A stretch of DNA of 64,000 nt, taken from positions 62,001-126,000 of the forward strand of contig JBMNLV010000014.1 in the NCBI GenBank assembly GCA_050953005.1. The letters run 5' to 3'. A program made the translations under genes and the position numbers. Position 1 is the stretch's first letter. Every line of letters starts with the position of its first letter. Positions 36,788-45,542 of this stretch are shown here, piece after piece. The notes beneath the pieces were generated by a model that was given only the letters and a program-made list of their open reading frames with translations, had not been told where the DNA came from and ran no database searches. Source of the stretch: UBA6115 sp050953005. GTDB taxonomy: Bacteria > Bacillota > Clostridia > Christensenellales > Aristaeellaceae.

Positions 36788-37414
36788 CTAATTCTGAGCT
36801 TTCCTGCTTGCTTCTATATATAAAACAGGTATTACAGAAGGTAGCAGTTCTGATATCTGTGTGTAAAATCCATGCTCTTGCAGGAAGTCCATATATTCCT
36901 GCGCCGTCCAAACATGCTGAAAGCCAATGCCCAAAAGCTGGCAGAGCCTGTAGCGCAGCTTTGCCAGGAACCTCAGGTTTTCCCGGACGAAGTTAGGGGC
37001 AATCAACAACCCGTCTCGTTTTAATATACGGGCAATTTCTGTCAGAGCCAAGTGAGTATCCGGCATTATATGAAGGGTGTTGGCAATGATAACCACATCA
37101 AACTGCTCATCAGCATAGGGCAATGTCCGGGCATCCGCAACCTGAAAGCGCAGGTTGTCAGAGGCTTTTTTCTTTTTAGCTTCGGCAATCATCTGCCGGG
37201 AAGAATCGGTGGCAATCATTCTGCGGGTAGCGCTTGCTACCTCCAGGGCAATGATTCCAGGCCCAGCGCCCAATTCCAATACTGTTTTGTCCTTTACCTT
37301 CGGGATAATCTTCTGGCATATGGCGGCATAGAGAGGGCAGCTGGGACGCATGGCCAACCGGTAGACCGGGGCTAAATAATCCCAGACATTACGTTGTTTG
37401 TTCGGCATGAGCAT
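36788..37414 (-). CDS. Class I SAM-dependent methyltransferase
   Basis: Methyltransferase of 208 residues. Motif I is VLELGAGPGIIALEVA; the acidic residue after strand 2 is in MIATDSSRQM; motif IV is FDVVIIANTLHIM. A UbiE/Coq5-like layout. Its start lies inside the upstream methyltransferase gene (26-base overlap), so they are one coupled unit. The substrate is unknown; the pair is behind a GTTAG-N6-CTAAC operator, so methylation of a metallophore, porphyrin or metalloid is conceivable. Confidence 0.82.
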   Translation of the reverse strand: MLMPNKQRNVWDYLAPVYRLAMRPSCPLYAAICQKIIPKVKDKTVLELGAGPGIIALEVASATRRMIATDSSRQMIAEAKKKKASDNLRFQVADARTLPYADEQFDVVIIANTLHIMPDTHLALTEIARILKRDGLLIAPNFVRENLRFLAKLRYRLCQLLGIGFQHVWTAQEYMDFLQEHGFYTQISELLPSVIPVLYIEASRKAQN

Positions 37415-38006
37415 TTTTCTCCAGAATAAAGTGAATCAATTGTTTCTGCGGCTGGTGTTTGCAAGGCGTGCGATGAACCTCCATGATCTGAAGACTGGGA
37501 ACGGCGGAAAGCACCATGTACATGGCTTCTTCCGTCATTGAAGCCATAAAGGTGCCAGGCTTTTTCCGCCAGCCTTCTTCTTCACCCTCCATAAAGCTGG
37601 CATAAACATAGCCGGCAGGTTTTAGGGCGGTGGCAATGCGGGCGAACGCATCCGGCATAGCTCGTTTTGGGATGTGCAGCAAAGAACAGCACGCCCAGAC
37701 GGCATCATACAACGCAACATCTTCCAATTGGTCAAAGCGAAGATTTCTTACCGGAATGCCCAGTTTATCGGCTGCAATTTGGCACAGCGCCGGGGCGGCA
37801 TCGATGGCGCTGACCTGATAGCCCGCTTGCTGAAAAACCTGACTGTAATGCCCGTCACCACAGCCCAAGTCTAAAATATGGTCACCTGCTTTCAGATAAG
37901 GAATTAAGAAATGTTCCCAGGGCGGGAATGCTCCGCTTTCCTCCATTTTGTTGTGTGCGAACTGGTTATAAGTTTCAATGGTTTTCTGGCAATATAACCC
38001 TTCCAA
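37389..38006 (-). CDS. Class I SAM-dependent methyltransferase
   Basis: Methyltransferase of 205 residues beginning MEGLYCQKTIETYNQFAHN. Motif I is HILDLGCGDGHYSQVF, the following acidic position is in VSAIDAAPALCQIA, and motif IV is YDAVWACCSLLHIPK. First gene of a two-gene minus-strand operon whose promoter overlaps the operator at 38027. The ribosome site is a GAGGTGAAGG-type sequence upstream of the ATG. Confidence 0.82.
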   Translation of the reverse strand: MEGLYCQKTIETYNQFAHNKMEESGAFPPWEHFLIPYLKAGDHILDLGCGDGHYSQVFQQAGYQVSAIDAAPALCQIAADKLGIPVRNLRFDQLEDVALYDAVWACCSLLHIPKRAMPDAFARIATALKPAGYVYASFMEGEEEGWRKKPGTFMASMTEEAMYMVLSAVPSLQIMEVHRTPCKHQPQKQLIHFILEKNAHAEQTT

Positions 38007-38026
38007 ACCTTCACCTCCACCATTAA

Positions 38027-38074
38027 GTTAGGCTAATCTAACCAAATATTACTATATGCGGCCTGATAAATCAA
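38027..38074 (-). promoter_or_regulatory. Promoter and operator of the methyltransferase pair
   Basis: Minus strand: TTGATT (38074-38069), a 17-nt spacer, TAATAT (38051-38046), then operator GTTAGATTAGCCTAAC as read on the minus strand (38042-38027). It fits GTTAG-N6-CTAAC exactly and begins 4 bp after the -10. Confidence 0.72.
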
Positions 38075-38103
38075 GTTCATGAAACATGAAATAAAATTTG
38101 TGA

Positions 38104-38160
38104 TTGACAAGGAAACAATAGGCGTGATAGAATTTTTGTTAGTTAGGTAAAACTAACTAA
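38104..38160 (+). promoter_or_regulatory. Promoter and operator of the FMN-binding protein gene
   Basis: TTGACA (38104-38109), an 18-nt spacer, TAGAAT (38128-38133), then TTAGTTAG-GTAAAA-CTAACTAA (38139-38160), an 8-bp-arm palindrome with GTTAG-N6-CTAAC at its core (38142-38157). Divergent from the methyltransferase promoter 30 bp away. Confidence 0.8.
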
Positions 38161-38184
38161 TATAATATATTTTAGGAGGAGCAT

Positions 38185-39297
38185 ATGCATCGTAAATCTG
38201 TTTCTTTGGTTCTTGCGCTGGTGCTGGCCCTGGGGTTGTCACTGGGCGCAGCAGCTGCCACGCTGCAGGGTGACGCCAATGTAGATGGGCGCACCTACCC
38301 GGACGTGATGCCGTTCATCCACCCGCCGTTTTACAACATCCGCTTGACGGTGGAAACGGACGACAGCGGAAAAATCACCGCAGTTCAGGACAACGGGACA
38401 GGACTGGAAGGCTCCGTAGAGAGCAAGGACATGGAAGAATTATGGGTAAACAAGAACAAGCCCTTCTTTGACATGATGCTGAAATCCGGCTTGCTTGAAA
38501 AATTTGTAGGCAAGACAAGGGACGAAGTCGCTGAAATGGCGGTAAACACAGGGGAAGCCGACGCGGTTACCGGCGCGACCATGGTTGGTGTTGCCGCGAA
38601 GGAGGCGGTATTGAACGCGCTGGATGGCAAAAAGGGGCTGACCTTCCTGCCCGGAAAAGGCAGCGTGATGCCGGTCAAAGAAATCAGCGGCCGTAATGTG
38701 GTGCTGGAAAGCAAATTGCCCGAGGGCTTCCAGGTGGAAGTTGTCGATGTGCGTCACGGTGTTAAAAACATGGACGTACTGGACGCCCAATCCTATCAGG
38801 TGGAAATAAAGGATGGCCTGCTCTCGCTGCATTTTGAAAATGACCTTGCCCCCGGCAAGTACTTTGTCAATGTGGTGGATGCCTCCCGTACTTTCCGCGC
38901 GCCCAATTTTGAAAGCGGGCATGGCGAAGAGGATGAGGCGCAGGCCCCCCGCTTTGTGGTGGATAGCGGCCTTCAGGCAGGGAACATCCGGATGGAAGGC
39001 AGACAGATTGTTCTGGAAAATGGAGATCTGGCCAATTACCTGAAAAATCTTCAACATGTGCTCGTTCTGGCTGAAGGTGCTGAAAAGCCCGTTGAGCAGG
39101 AACCGGTCGGCCATCACGGAACGGTAAATGAGCGCTTTAATCTGCTGACGGAAAATGGAGAACTGAACCCGGACGCTACGCTGTACAACAAAAAGGATCG
39201 GACAGAAACCCCGATCTTTGAAAAGGGAAAGACCTACGAAATTACAGTGGTATCGTATGGCTATCCCGATCTCACGGTGAAGTACACAGCAGAATAA
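38185..39297 (+). CDS. Secreted FMN-binding domain protein
   Basis: Exported protein of 370 residues; ATG 38185 follows TAGGAGGAG. The signal peptide is MHRKSVSLVLALVLALGLSL then GAAAAT. Residues about 45-147 form an FMN-binding domain (IRLTVETDDSGKITAVQDN); the flavinylation motif is DAVTGATM (126-133), with Thr132 the expected covalent FMN site, so the D-G-x-T-G-A-T consensus has Ala for Gly. The remaining 220 residues look like beta-rich repeats of unknown role. Monocistronic with its own operator and terminator. Likely an extracytoplasmic flavin electron carrier used in metal reduction (inference). Confidence 0.8.
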   Translation: MHRKSVSLVLALVLALGLSLGAAAATLQGDANVDGRTYPDVMPFIHPPFYNIRLTVETDDSGKITAVQDNGTGLEGSVESKDMEELWVNKNKPFFDMMLKSGLLEKFVGKTRDEVAEMAVNTGEADAVTGATMVGVAAKEAVLNALDGKKGLTFLPGKGSVMPVKEISGRNVVLESKLPEGFQVEVVDVRHGVKNMDVLDAQSYQVEIKDGLLSLHFENDLAPGKYFVNVVDASRTFRAPNFESGHGEEDEAQAPRFVVDSGLQAGNIRMEGRQIVLENGDLANYLKNLQHVLVLAEGAEKPVEQEPVGHHGTVNERFNLLTENGELNPDATLYNKKDRTETPIFEKGKTYEITVVSYGYPDLTVKYTAE

Positions 39298-39307
39298 GCG
39301 CTTAAAC

Positions 39308-39339
39308 AAAAAGGCTGTCCCTATTGGGGCGGCTTTTTT
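39308..39339 (+). terminator. Terminator of the FMN-binding protein gene
   Basis: AAAAAGGCTGTCCC (39308-39321) pairs, with G-U pairs, to GGGGCGGCTTTTTT (39326-39339) and ends in T6. It starts 10 bp after the stop codon. Confidence 0.82.
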
Positions 39340-39549
39340 GTTTCTTTACTACTTCTTCTTCGTGAAATTTTTCAAATTTTAAAATTACTATATTCTACCA
39401 TCTTAAAAAGTGGGCGAGCTATATAACAATGCCAAAAAGCATAAAAAGATGCTGGTTTTTTATTTAAAGTTCGGCTTGATACACTCTGGTCTCCGTGAAT
39501 GATAAATAAGCGAGATAAGTGGCTATGGGTGAAATAACAAGAAAGACTC

Positions 39550-39606
39550 TTGACAAATCGTAGAAAGTTAGAATAACCTAACCTTAGCGTGTTAGGTGAT
39601 TCTAAC
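39550..39606 (+). promoter_or_regulatory. Promoter with two operators for the CydDC-like ABC operon
   Basis: TTGACA at 39550-39555, with a weak -10 (TAACCT, 39574-39579) inside operator GTTAGAATAACCTAAC (39567-39582). A second operator GTTAGGTGATTCTAAC lies at 39591-39606. Both fit GTTAG-N6-CTAAC; their centres are 24 bp apart. Confidence 0.78.
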
Positions 39607-39647
39607 AGCTATTCTGCCTGCACCAGCAGAAAAAGACGAGGCAAAAG

Positions 39648-41387
39648 ATGATGATTAACAAACGACTGATTGGTATGGTCAATGAAAGCAAAAAATACAT
39701 CGCTGGAAATATGGCATGTCAATGGATATCCCTGGCAGCGAATATTGCAATGATGGGTGCTGTTGCCCATCTGCTGCAAAGGATTTATGAGGGAACTGCC
39801 GATAGACGGCAGTTCGGCATGACAGCAGCGGTTGCCCTTATCGCTTTGATTGTTCGTTTTCTATGCGCCACATTAGCCAGCCGTCTAAGCTACCTTAGCT
39901 CCAAGGCAGTCAAAAAGACCCTTCGTGAGCTGATATATCGTAAACTGCTCTGCTTGGGTACTTCCTACAAAGAAAAGGTACAAACCTCTGAGGTTGTACA
40001 GGTGGCGGTGGAAGGTGTGGATCAACTGGAGTCGTATTTCGGTGCTTATCTGCCGCAGTTTTTCTATGCAATGTTAGCTCCGCTGACGCTTTTCGGTGTT
40101 CTTAGTTTTGTAAATTTTCCCTCCGCGATCGTGTTGTTGATTTGTGTCCCGATCATTCCGGTGACGATCGTTGCGGTTCAGCGTTGGGCAAAGAAACTGC
40201 TCAGCAAGTATTGGGGTCAATATACTGCATTGGGAGATACCTTCCTTGAAAATCTGCAGGGTCTGACTACAACAAAAATTTATCAATCCGATGGGTTCAA
40301 ACATCAGGAAATGAACGAACAAAGCGAACACTTCCGCAAGATTACCATGAAGGTGCTGACCATGCAGCTTAACTCTATCACCATTATGGATCTTATCGCC
40401 TATGGAGGTGCTGCATTGGGGGTCATTCTGGCAGCCAGCCAGTTTCGCGCCGGTTATGTTAATCTGGCAGGCTGTTTGATGATTATTCTTTTGGCCGCCG
40501 ATTTTTTTCTTCCCATGCGCTTACTGGGCAGCTTCTTCCACATCGCTATGAACGGCGTGGCTGCTTCTGACAAGATTTTCATCCTGCTGGATTTACCCGA
40601 GGAAGAGCAACAGGATGGCATCGTACCGCAGGATTGCACCATTCAAGTAAAAGACCTCCGTTTTTCCTACGAGCCAGAACGGGAGATTCTTCATGGTGTA
40701 GATATGATATTTCCGAAAGGGAGTTTTACTGCCATTGTTGGTGAAAGCGGCTGCGGAAAGTCTACCATTGCAGCTCTTTTGATGGGGCGAAACAAGGGTT
40801 ATAGCGGCCAATTGACTGTAGGCGGGATGCCCCTGGCTAAAATCAGCGAATCAAGTCTGATGGAGAATTTTACCTATGTCAGCCATCAGAGTTATTTGTT
40901 CAAGGGGACTGTTCGGGACAATTTGTTAATGGCAAACCCCAACGCCACGGACGATGTTCTGTGGGCGACGCTGGAACAAGTCAATCTGGCGGATTTCCTC
41001 CGTCGTGAAGGCGGGCTGGATACCGCGCTCAATGAAAAGGCATCCAATCTTTCCGGCGGCCAGTGCCAGCGCCTCGCCCTTGCAAGAGCATTGCTTCATG
41101 ATAGTCCAGTCTACATCTTTGATGAAGCTACCTCTAACATAGATGTAGAGAGCGAGACTGATATTATGGCGCAAATCCATAAACTTGCCCATTCCAAAAC
41201 CGTCATTTTGATTTCTCACCGGCTTGCCAATGTAGTTGGTGCGGACAACATTTATGTTCTGGAAAAAGGCATCATCGCAGAGAGCGGCACGCACAACGAA
41301 CTCTTAGAAAGGAACACAACTTACGCCCAACTTTGGAATGCCCAGCAAGAACTGGAACGCTTCACGAAAAGAGGTGCTGCACAGTGA
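39648..41387 (+). CDS. ABC transporter, fused membrane and ATPase domains (CydD-like)
   Basis: Half-transporter of 579 residues with six N-terminal helices. The nucleotide domain has Walker A GESGCGKST, signature LSGGQCQR and Walker B YIFDEATSN. The membrane part resembles CydD (RELIYRKLLCLGTSYKEKVQ, VEGVDQLESYFGAYLPQFFY). It overlaps the next ABC gene by four bases (GTGA), indicating a heterodimer. CydDC-type exporters move thiols or heme-related compounds; here control by the metal operators suggests a role in iron or heme handling rather than cytochrome bd assembly (inference). Confidence 0.82.
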   Translation: MMINKRLIGMVNESKKYIAGNMACQWISLAANIAMMGAVAHLLQRIYEGTADRRQFGMTAAVALIALIVRFLCATLASRLSYLSSKAVKKTLRELIYRKLLCLGTSYKEKVQTSEVVQVAVEGVDQLESYFGAYLPQFFYAMLAPLTLFGVLSFVNFPSAIVLLICVPIIPVTIVAVQRWAKKLLSKYWGQYTALGDTFLENLQGLTTTKIYQSDGFKHQEMNEQSEHFRKITMKVLTMQLNSITIMDLIAYGGAALGVILAASQFRAGYVNLAGCLMIILLAADFFLPMRLLGSFFHIAMNGVAASDKIFILLDLPEEEQQDGIVPQDCTIQVKDLRFSYEPEREILHGVDMIFPKGSFTAIVGESGCGKSTIAALLMGRNKGYSGQLTVGGMPLAKISESSLMENFTYVSHQSYLFKGTVRDNLLMANPNATDDVLWATLEQVNLADFLRREGGLDTALNEKASNLSGGQCQRLALARALLHDSPVYIFDEATSNIDVESETDIMAQIHKLAHSKTVILISHRLANVVGADNIYVLEKGIIAESGTHNELLERNTTYAQLWNAQQELERFTKRGAAQ

Positions 41388-43024
41388 GACGCAACGGATT
41401 TCAAGTGATGGTCCGTTTGGTAGGGCTGGTAAAACCGCTTACCGGCTATATGATTCTTGCCATCATCATGGGACTGATTGGTCATTTATGCGCTGCCTTT
41501 ATTACGGTATTCGGCGGCTATGCTGTACTGCATATACTCTATCCGGAATGGCACATGAATCTCAGTGTGGTTTTCAGCGTAGTTCTAATATTCGCTGTGG
41601 TACGCGGCTTCCTTCGCTATGCGGAGCAGGCATGCAACCACTTTATCGCTTTTAAATTATTGGCATTGATTCGTGACAAGGTTTTTGGCGCCCTGCGCCG
41701 CCTGTGTCCCGCTAAATTGGAAGGTAAAGATAAGGGGAATCTAATTAGCATCATCACCTCGGATATTGAATTGCTGGAGGTGTTCTACGCCCATACGATT
41801 TCGCCTGTCTGCATCGCGACTTTGTTCTGCGTTGTTATGGTGATATTCATCGGAAGTTACCATATCGCCCTTGGCGTACTGGCGTTGGCAGCTTATATCA
41901 CTGTGGGGGTCATCATCCCTCTGTTGACTTCTAAATTCAGCGGTGAGGATGGCATGAAATTCCGCACCAAATCCGGCGAGCTTGCCAGTTTTGTTCTTGA
42001 TTCACTGCGCGGTCTTTCGGAAACCCTGCAATATCGTCAGGGTGCACAGCGCATGTCGCAGATGAACAAACAGACGGAGGAACTTTCCAAAGCTGAAGAA
42101 CGCATGAAGTGCATCGCAGGCCGCAATACAGCGATTACAAACACCGTTATTCTGGTATTTGATCTGTCCATGTTGTTTGTATCAGCCTATTTGTGCGACT
42201 TCTCCGGCGCGCTGATTTGTACGCTGGCGCTGATGAGTTCTTTTGGCCCTTGTGTGGCCCTATCCGCTCTTGGTTCCACCTTGCAAAACACCTTTGCCGC
42301 TGGTAACCGTGTGCTGGATATCCTGGATGAAACGCCGCTGGTGACGGAAGTGACGGGAAGAAAAGAAGTTACTTTCCTCGGGGCTGCCGCCGAAAATGTT
42401 ACCTTTGCCTATGAAAAAGAAACAATTCTAAACGGTTTTTCTGTGGAGATACCCAAGAATCAAATCATCGGTATTGCGGGACGCAGCGGTTCCGGGAAAT
42501 CTACGCTGCTCAAACTATTGATGCGTTTCTGGGAGGTTCAGAAAGGCTCAGTCAAAATTTCGGAGCGGTCTGTGAATGAAATCAATACCACCAACCTTCG
42601 TGACATGGAAAGCTATGTGACACAGGAAACTCACCTGTTCCATGACAGCATCCGCAACAATCTGCGCATTGCCAAGCTGGACGCTACTGAAGACGAAATC
42701 ATCACCGCTTGTAAAAAGGCCTCCGTCCATGACTTTATTATGAGCCTGCCCAGCGGCTACAATACACCAGTCGGCGAGCTTGGCGATACCCTTTCCGGCG
42801 GTGAGCGCCAGCGCTTGGGGCTGGCAAGGGCATTCCTTCATGACGCGCCGTTTATGCTGTTGGATGAGCCGACCTCCAATCTGGACAGCCTGAACGAGGC
42901 GGTCATTCTAAAATCTCTTCATGAGGAACGATCTGGCAAGACAGTCGTTCTGGTATCCCATCGGAAATCTACCATGGGCATCGCTGATAAGACCTACTCG
43001 GTAGAACACGGGCGAGTCAGCTGA
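41384..43024 (+). CDS. ABC transporter, fused membrane and ATPase domains (CydC-like)
   Basis: Partner half-transporter of 546 residues. GTG 41384 (MRRNGFQVMVRLVGLVKPLT) overlaps the previous stop and is preceded by GAGGTG; a longer upstream frame has no site. Walker A is GRSGSGKST, signature LSGGERQR, Walker B MLLDEPTSN. It overlaps the YgbA-like gene by one base (TGATG). The operon continues through at least four further coupled genes. Confidence 0.82.
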   Translation: MRRNGFQVMVRLVGLVKPLTGYMILAIIMGLIGHLCAAFITVFGGYAVLHILYPEWHMNLSVVFSVVLIFAVVRGFLRYAEQACNHFIAFKLLALIRDKVFGALRRLCPAKLEGKDKGNLISIITSDIELLEVFYAHTISPVCIATLFCVVMVIFIGSYHIALGVLALAAYITVGVIIPLLTSKFSGEDGMKFRTKSGELASFVLDSLRGLSETLQYRQGAQRMSQMNKQTEELSKAEERMKCIAGRNTAITNTVILVFDLSMLFVSAYLCDFSGALICTLALMSSFGPCVALSALGSTLQNTFAAGNRVLDILDETPLVTEVTGRKEVTFLGAAAENVTFAYEKETILNGFSVEIPKNQIIGIAGRSGSGKSTLLKLLMRFWEVQKGSVKISERSVNEINTTNLRDMESYVTQETHLFHDSIRNNLRIAKLDATEDEIITACKKASVHDFIMSLPSGYNTPVGELGDTLSGGERQRLGLARAFLHDAPFMLLDEPTSNLDSLNEAVILKSLHEERSGKTVVLVSHRKSTMGIADKTYSVEHGRVS

Positions 43025-43359
43025 TGGACATACAAATCAAGCGGGAGCGTGAAAAGAAAACAGTATCCCTGATGATTGCTCTCTACTGCAGGAAAAAACA
43101 TGGCTGCAAGGCGCTTTGCCCTGATTGCGCCGCATTAGATGCGTACGCCCGTCAGCGCAGTGATATGTGTCCCTTTATGGAAACCAAGACCTTTTGCTCT
43201 CATTGCAAGGTTCATTGCTATAAATCCGATATGCGCGAAATAATTCGAGCAGTCATGCGCTTTTCAGGGCCCAGGATGATATTTCACCATCCCATCATGG
43301 CCATCCGACATGTCATCGTATTGAAGAAAGAAAAGAAACGACTGGAGGGACACTCATGA
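43024..43359 (+). CDS. YgbA-like (nitrous oxide-stimulated promoter family) protein
   Basis: Small protein of 111 residues with a cysteine pattern C-KKHGCKALCPDC and FCSHCKVHCYK, and the tail RFSGPRMIFHHPIMAIRHV. These are the conserved parts of the YgbA family. Two CxxC-like clusters could bind a metal or Fe-S cluster. In enterobacteria the family responds to nitric oxide and aids recovery under iron stress. It is translationally coupled on both sides (TGATG upstream, ATGA downstream). Confidence 0.82.
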   Translation: MDIQIKREREKKTVSLMIALYCRKKHGCKALCPDCAALDAYARQRSDMCPFMETKTFCSHCKVHCYKSDMREIIRAVMRFSGPRMIFHHPIMAIRHVIVLKKEKKRLEGHS

Positions 43360-43829
43360 ACGTTAAAAGAATCTTGTATATCATTCTTGGCTGCATTGGC
43401 GTAGGTTTAGGCGCAGTGGGAGCAGTTGTTCCCATGCTTCCTTCCTTTCCGTTTTTAATGCTGGCGGCATTCTCATTTGCCAGAAGCTCTGAAAAACTGG
43501 AACGCTGGTTCAAAGGTACTAAACTCTACAAAAATAATCTGGAAGACTATGTTGCAGGTCGTGGCATGACATGGAAAACTAAGATTCGAATCATGATTAC
43601 AGTTACATTATTGATGGGCGTTGGCTTTGTCATAATGGGCACGAAGGGCATCATGGTTGGCTGTCTTGTTCTGAGCCTTGTCTGGTTGTTCCACATGGCC
43701 TATTTCTGTTTCGGAGTGAAGACGATTCCTGCAGAAAAAGGAGAACATCAGCGTATAAGGAAGGATACTAACTACTTATATAAAGGCTTTGCTGAAACAA
43801 GAAAGGAATCAAATGAAGCCGGATTATAG
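43356..43829 (+). CDS. DUF454/YbaN family membrane protein
   Basis: Membrane protein of 157 residues: ILYIILGCIGVGLGAVGAVV then PMLPSFPFLMLAAFSFARSS is the diagnostic DUF454 segment, followed by WFKGTKLYKNNLEDY and two more helices. Function unknown; relatives in enterobacteria sit in iron- or heme-linked contexts. It overlaps both neighbours. The C-terminal 40 residues are hydrophilic. Confidence 0.85.
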   Translation: MNVKRILYIILGCIGVGLGAVGAVVPMLPSFPFLMLAAFSFARSSEKLERWFKGTKLYKNNLEDYVAGRGMTWKTKIRIMITVTLLMGVGFVIMGTKGIMVGCLVLSLVWLFHMAYFCFGVKTIPAEKGEHQRIRKDTNYLYKGFAETRKESNEAGL

Positions 43830-44598
43830 AAACTGGGTGCCAAAATACATACTTTACCTGTTGGGTTTCTTTGCTGCTCTTTGCTGTTTGGCAGCAATGA
43901 TTCTTCAATGGACGCTGCATGCTGGGACAACAAAAGCGATTTTAAGTTCTGTTTTGCTCGTTGCAGCCATTTTGTTGACAGCAGCTTTTCTTTGGATGGC
44001 AAGAATGTACCGCGCTTTTTCCTATGATGGCAAGCGCAAGCTGTCCAAAGACATTGTTGAAGGTATCTCCGGCTATGTTAAAGTGCCCGAAAATGGATTG
44101 GCGTTGGATGTTGGTTGCGGCAGCGGCGCTTTAACCATTGCTGTAGCCAAAAGGAACCCGTCAGCTTTGGTTATCGGTGTTGATCGGTGGGGCAAAGAAT
44201 ACGCTTCCTATAATAAAAGCCTGTGCGAGAAAAATGCGAAAGCGGAAGGTGTTCATCGTGTTGAATTCAGAGAAGGAGACGCTGTTCAACTGGACTTTCC
44301 GGATGAAAGCTTTGACGCTGTTGTAAGTAACTACGTTTACCACAATATTACTGGAGTAGACAGGCAGCAAGTTCTGTTGGAAACGCTTCGGGTGCTTAAA
44401 AAAGGCGGGAGCTTTGCTCTTCATGATATTTTTTCGAAAGGAAAATACGGCGATATGCCATCTTTTATCAACAAATTAAAAGGCATGGGATATGAAAAGG
44501 TTCAGATGGTTGATACGACAGACGGGAAGTTTATGACAAAAAAAGAAGCTGCCATGTACAGCCTGCGTCACTCGGCAATCCTTTATGGAAGAAAGTGA
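43813..44598 (+). CDS. Membrane-anchored class I SAM methyltransferase
   Basis: Protein of 261 residues. ATG 43813 (MKPDYRNWVPKYILYLLGFF) follows AAAGGA and lies within the DUF454 gene. Two N-terminal helices (residues 11-30 and 40-60) anchor a methyltransferase domain: motif I LALDVGCGSGALTIAVAKRN, acidic residue in VIGVDRWGKEY, motif IV FDAVVSNYVYHNITG. Membrane-anchored methyltransferases of this kind act on lipophilic substrates. It continues the ABC-YgbA-DUF454 operon and overlaps the following hydrolase gene. Confidence 0.8.
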   Translation: MKPDYRNWVPKYILYLLGFFAALCCLAAMILQWTLHAGTTKAILSSVLLVAAILLTAAFLWMARMYRAFSYDGKRKLSKDIVEGISGYVKVPENGLALDVGCGSGALTIAVAKRNPSALVIGVDRWGKEYASYNKSLCEKNAKAEGVHRVEFREGDAVQLDFPDESFDAVVSNYVYHNITGVDRQQVLLETLRVLKKGGSFALHDIFSKGKYGDMPSFINKLKGMGYEKVQMVDTTDGKFMTKKEAAMYSLRHSAILYGRK

Positions 44599-45527
44599 TG
44601 CCGCCCATGAAACTTAGCAATAAAATCATTATGGGGGCCTTGTGGCTGGCTCATTATTTATATCCGCTGCCTGAGAAGGCGGATGAGATCCAGGCTCATG
44701 CCCGAAAGCATAATGAGCGCCAAGTATTTAAGCTGCCAAGGAACAGGAGGGGCATTGTCTATAAAGACCTGAAAATCGATACGAAGATCGGGTCATACCA
44801 TTGCTTGCGGATGAAAAAGAAGGAACAACTTCCCAAGAGAGCGATTCTTTACATTGGCGGTGGAGGAGGGGTCTATCATTATTACCAGTCCCAACTTGTT
44901 CTTGCCAGGAAACTCTTAAAGCGGATAGACGCTGAGATTTATTATCCATTCTATCCCCCTACCACCCAACATCCTGTCAATGAAACATTCCGTATGATCT
45001 TTGAAACCTATCGCGCCATGCTACATGATTACGGACATGAAAAAGTGTCCGTGATAGGCTTATCTTTCGGGGGCACGGCTGCCATGACCATGATTTCCTG
45101 GAACAATTATTATAAAGAAAAACTTCCCATGCCGGCTCTGACCATCGGGCTCTCTCCCGGCCATGTGCCGGCAAATCAGGCCGAAAAAGAAAGCCTTGAA
45201 GCCTATCGGGGGATAGACCCTTATATTCCTGTAGACCTGATAGAAGCCTATGGGCAAATCAACCGAGGCGGGCAAGACTTAGAGGACTGGCTTATTCATA
45301 CTGCCCATGGAGATTTTCGAAACGCCGGAAGGATTTTTCTGTACTTTGGCGAGAAAGAAAGCCTGGTTTATGCAGCCCCCATCTATCAGCAATCTCTGGA
45401 TAAAGCGGAGGCTGATTACAAGATTCATATAGAACCGGGCATGCCCCACTGCTATGGGGCTGTCAGGATAAACAGAGCATCCAAAAGAACCTATGACGAA
45501 TATGTAAGGCTCATCAACAATCTTTAA
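44598..45527 (+). CDS. Alpha/beta hydrolase (lipase/esterase type)
   Basis: Hydrolase of 309 residues: oxyanion segment AILYIGGGGGVYHYYQSQ, nucleophile elbow VSVIGLSFGGTAAM with the catalytic Ser in GLSFG, acid likely in YFGEKESLVY and His in EPGMPHCYGA. This is the HSL-like arrangement. ATG 44598 shares its A with the preceding TGA; GTG 44595 is an alternative. The substrate is unknown, possibly a lipid or ester modified by the neighbouring methyltransferases. Confidence 0.78.
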   Translation: MPPMKLSNKIIMGALWLAHYLYPLPEKADEIQAHARKHNERQVFKLPRNRRGIVYKDLKIDTKIGSYHCLRMKKKEQLPKRAILYIGGGGGVYHYYQSQLVLARKLLKRIDAEIYYPFYPPTTQHPVNETFRMIFETYRAMLHDYGHEKVSVIGLSFGGTAAMTMISWNNYYKEKLPMPALTIGLSPGHVPANQAEKESLEAYRGIDPYIPVDLIEAYGQINRGGQDLEDWLIHTAHGDFRNAGRIFLYFGEKESLVYAAPIYQQSLDKAEADYKIHIEPGMPHCYGAVRINRASKRTYDEYVRLINNL

Positions 45528-45542
45528 AGAAATGAGGATAGC

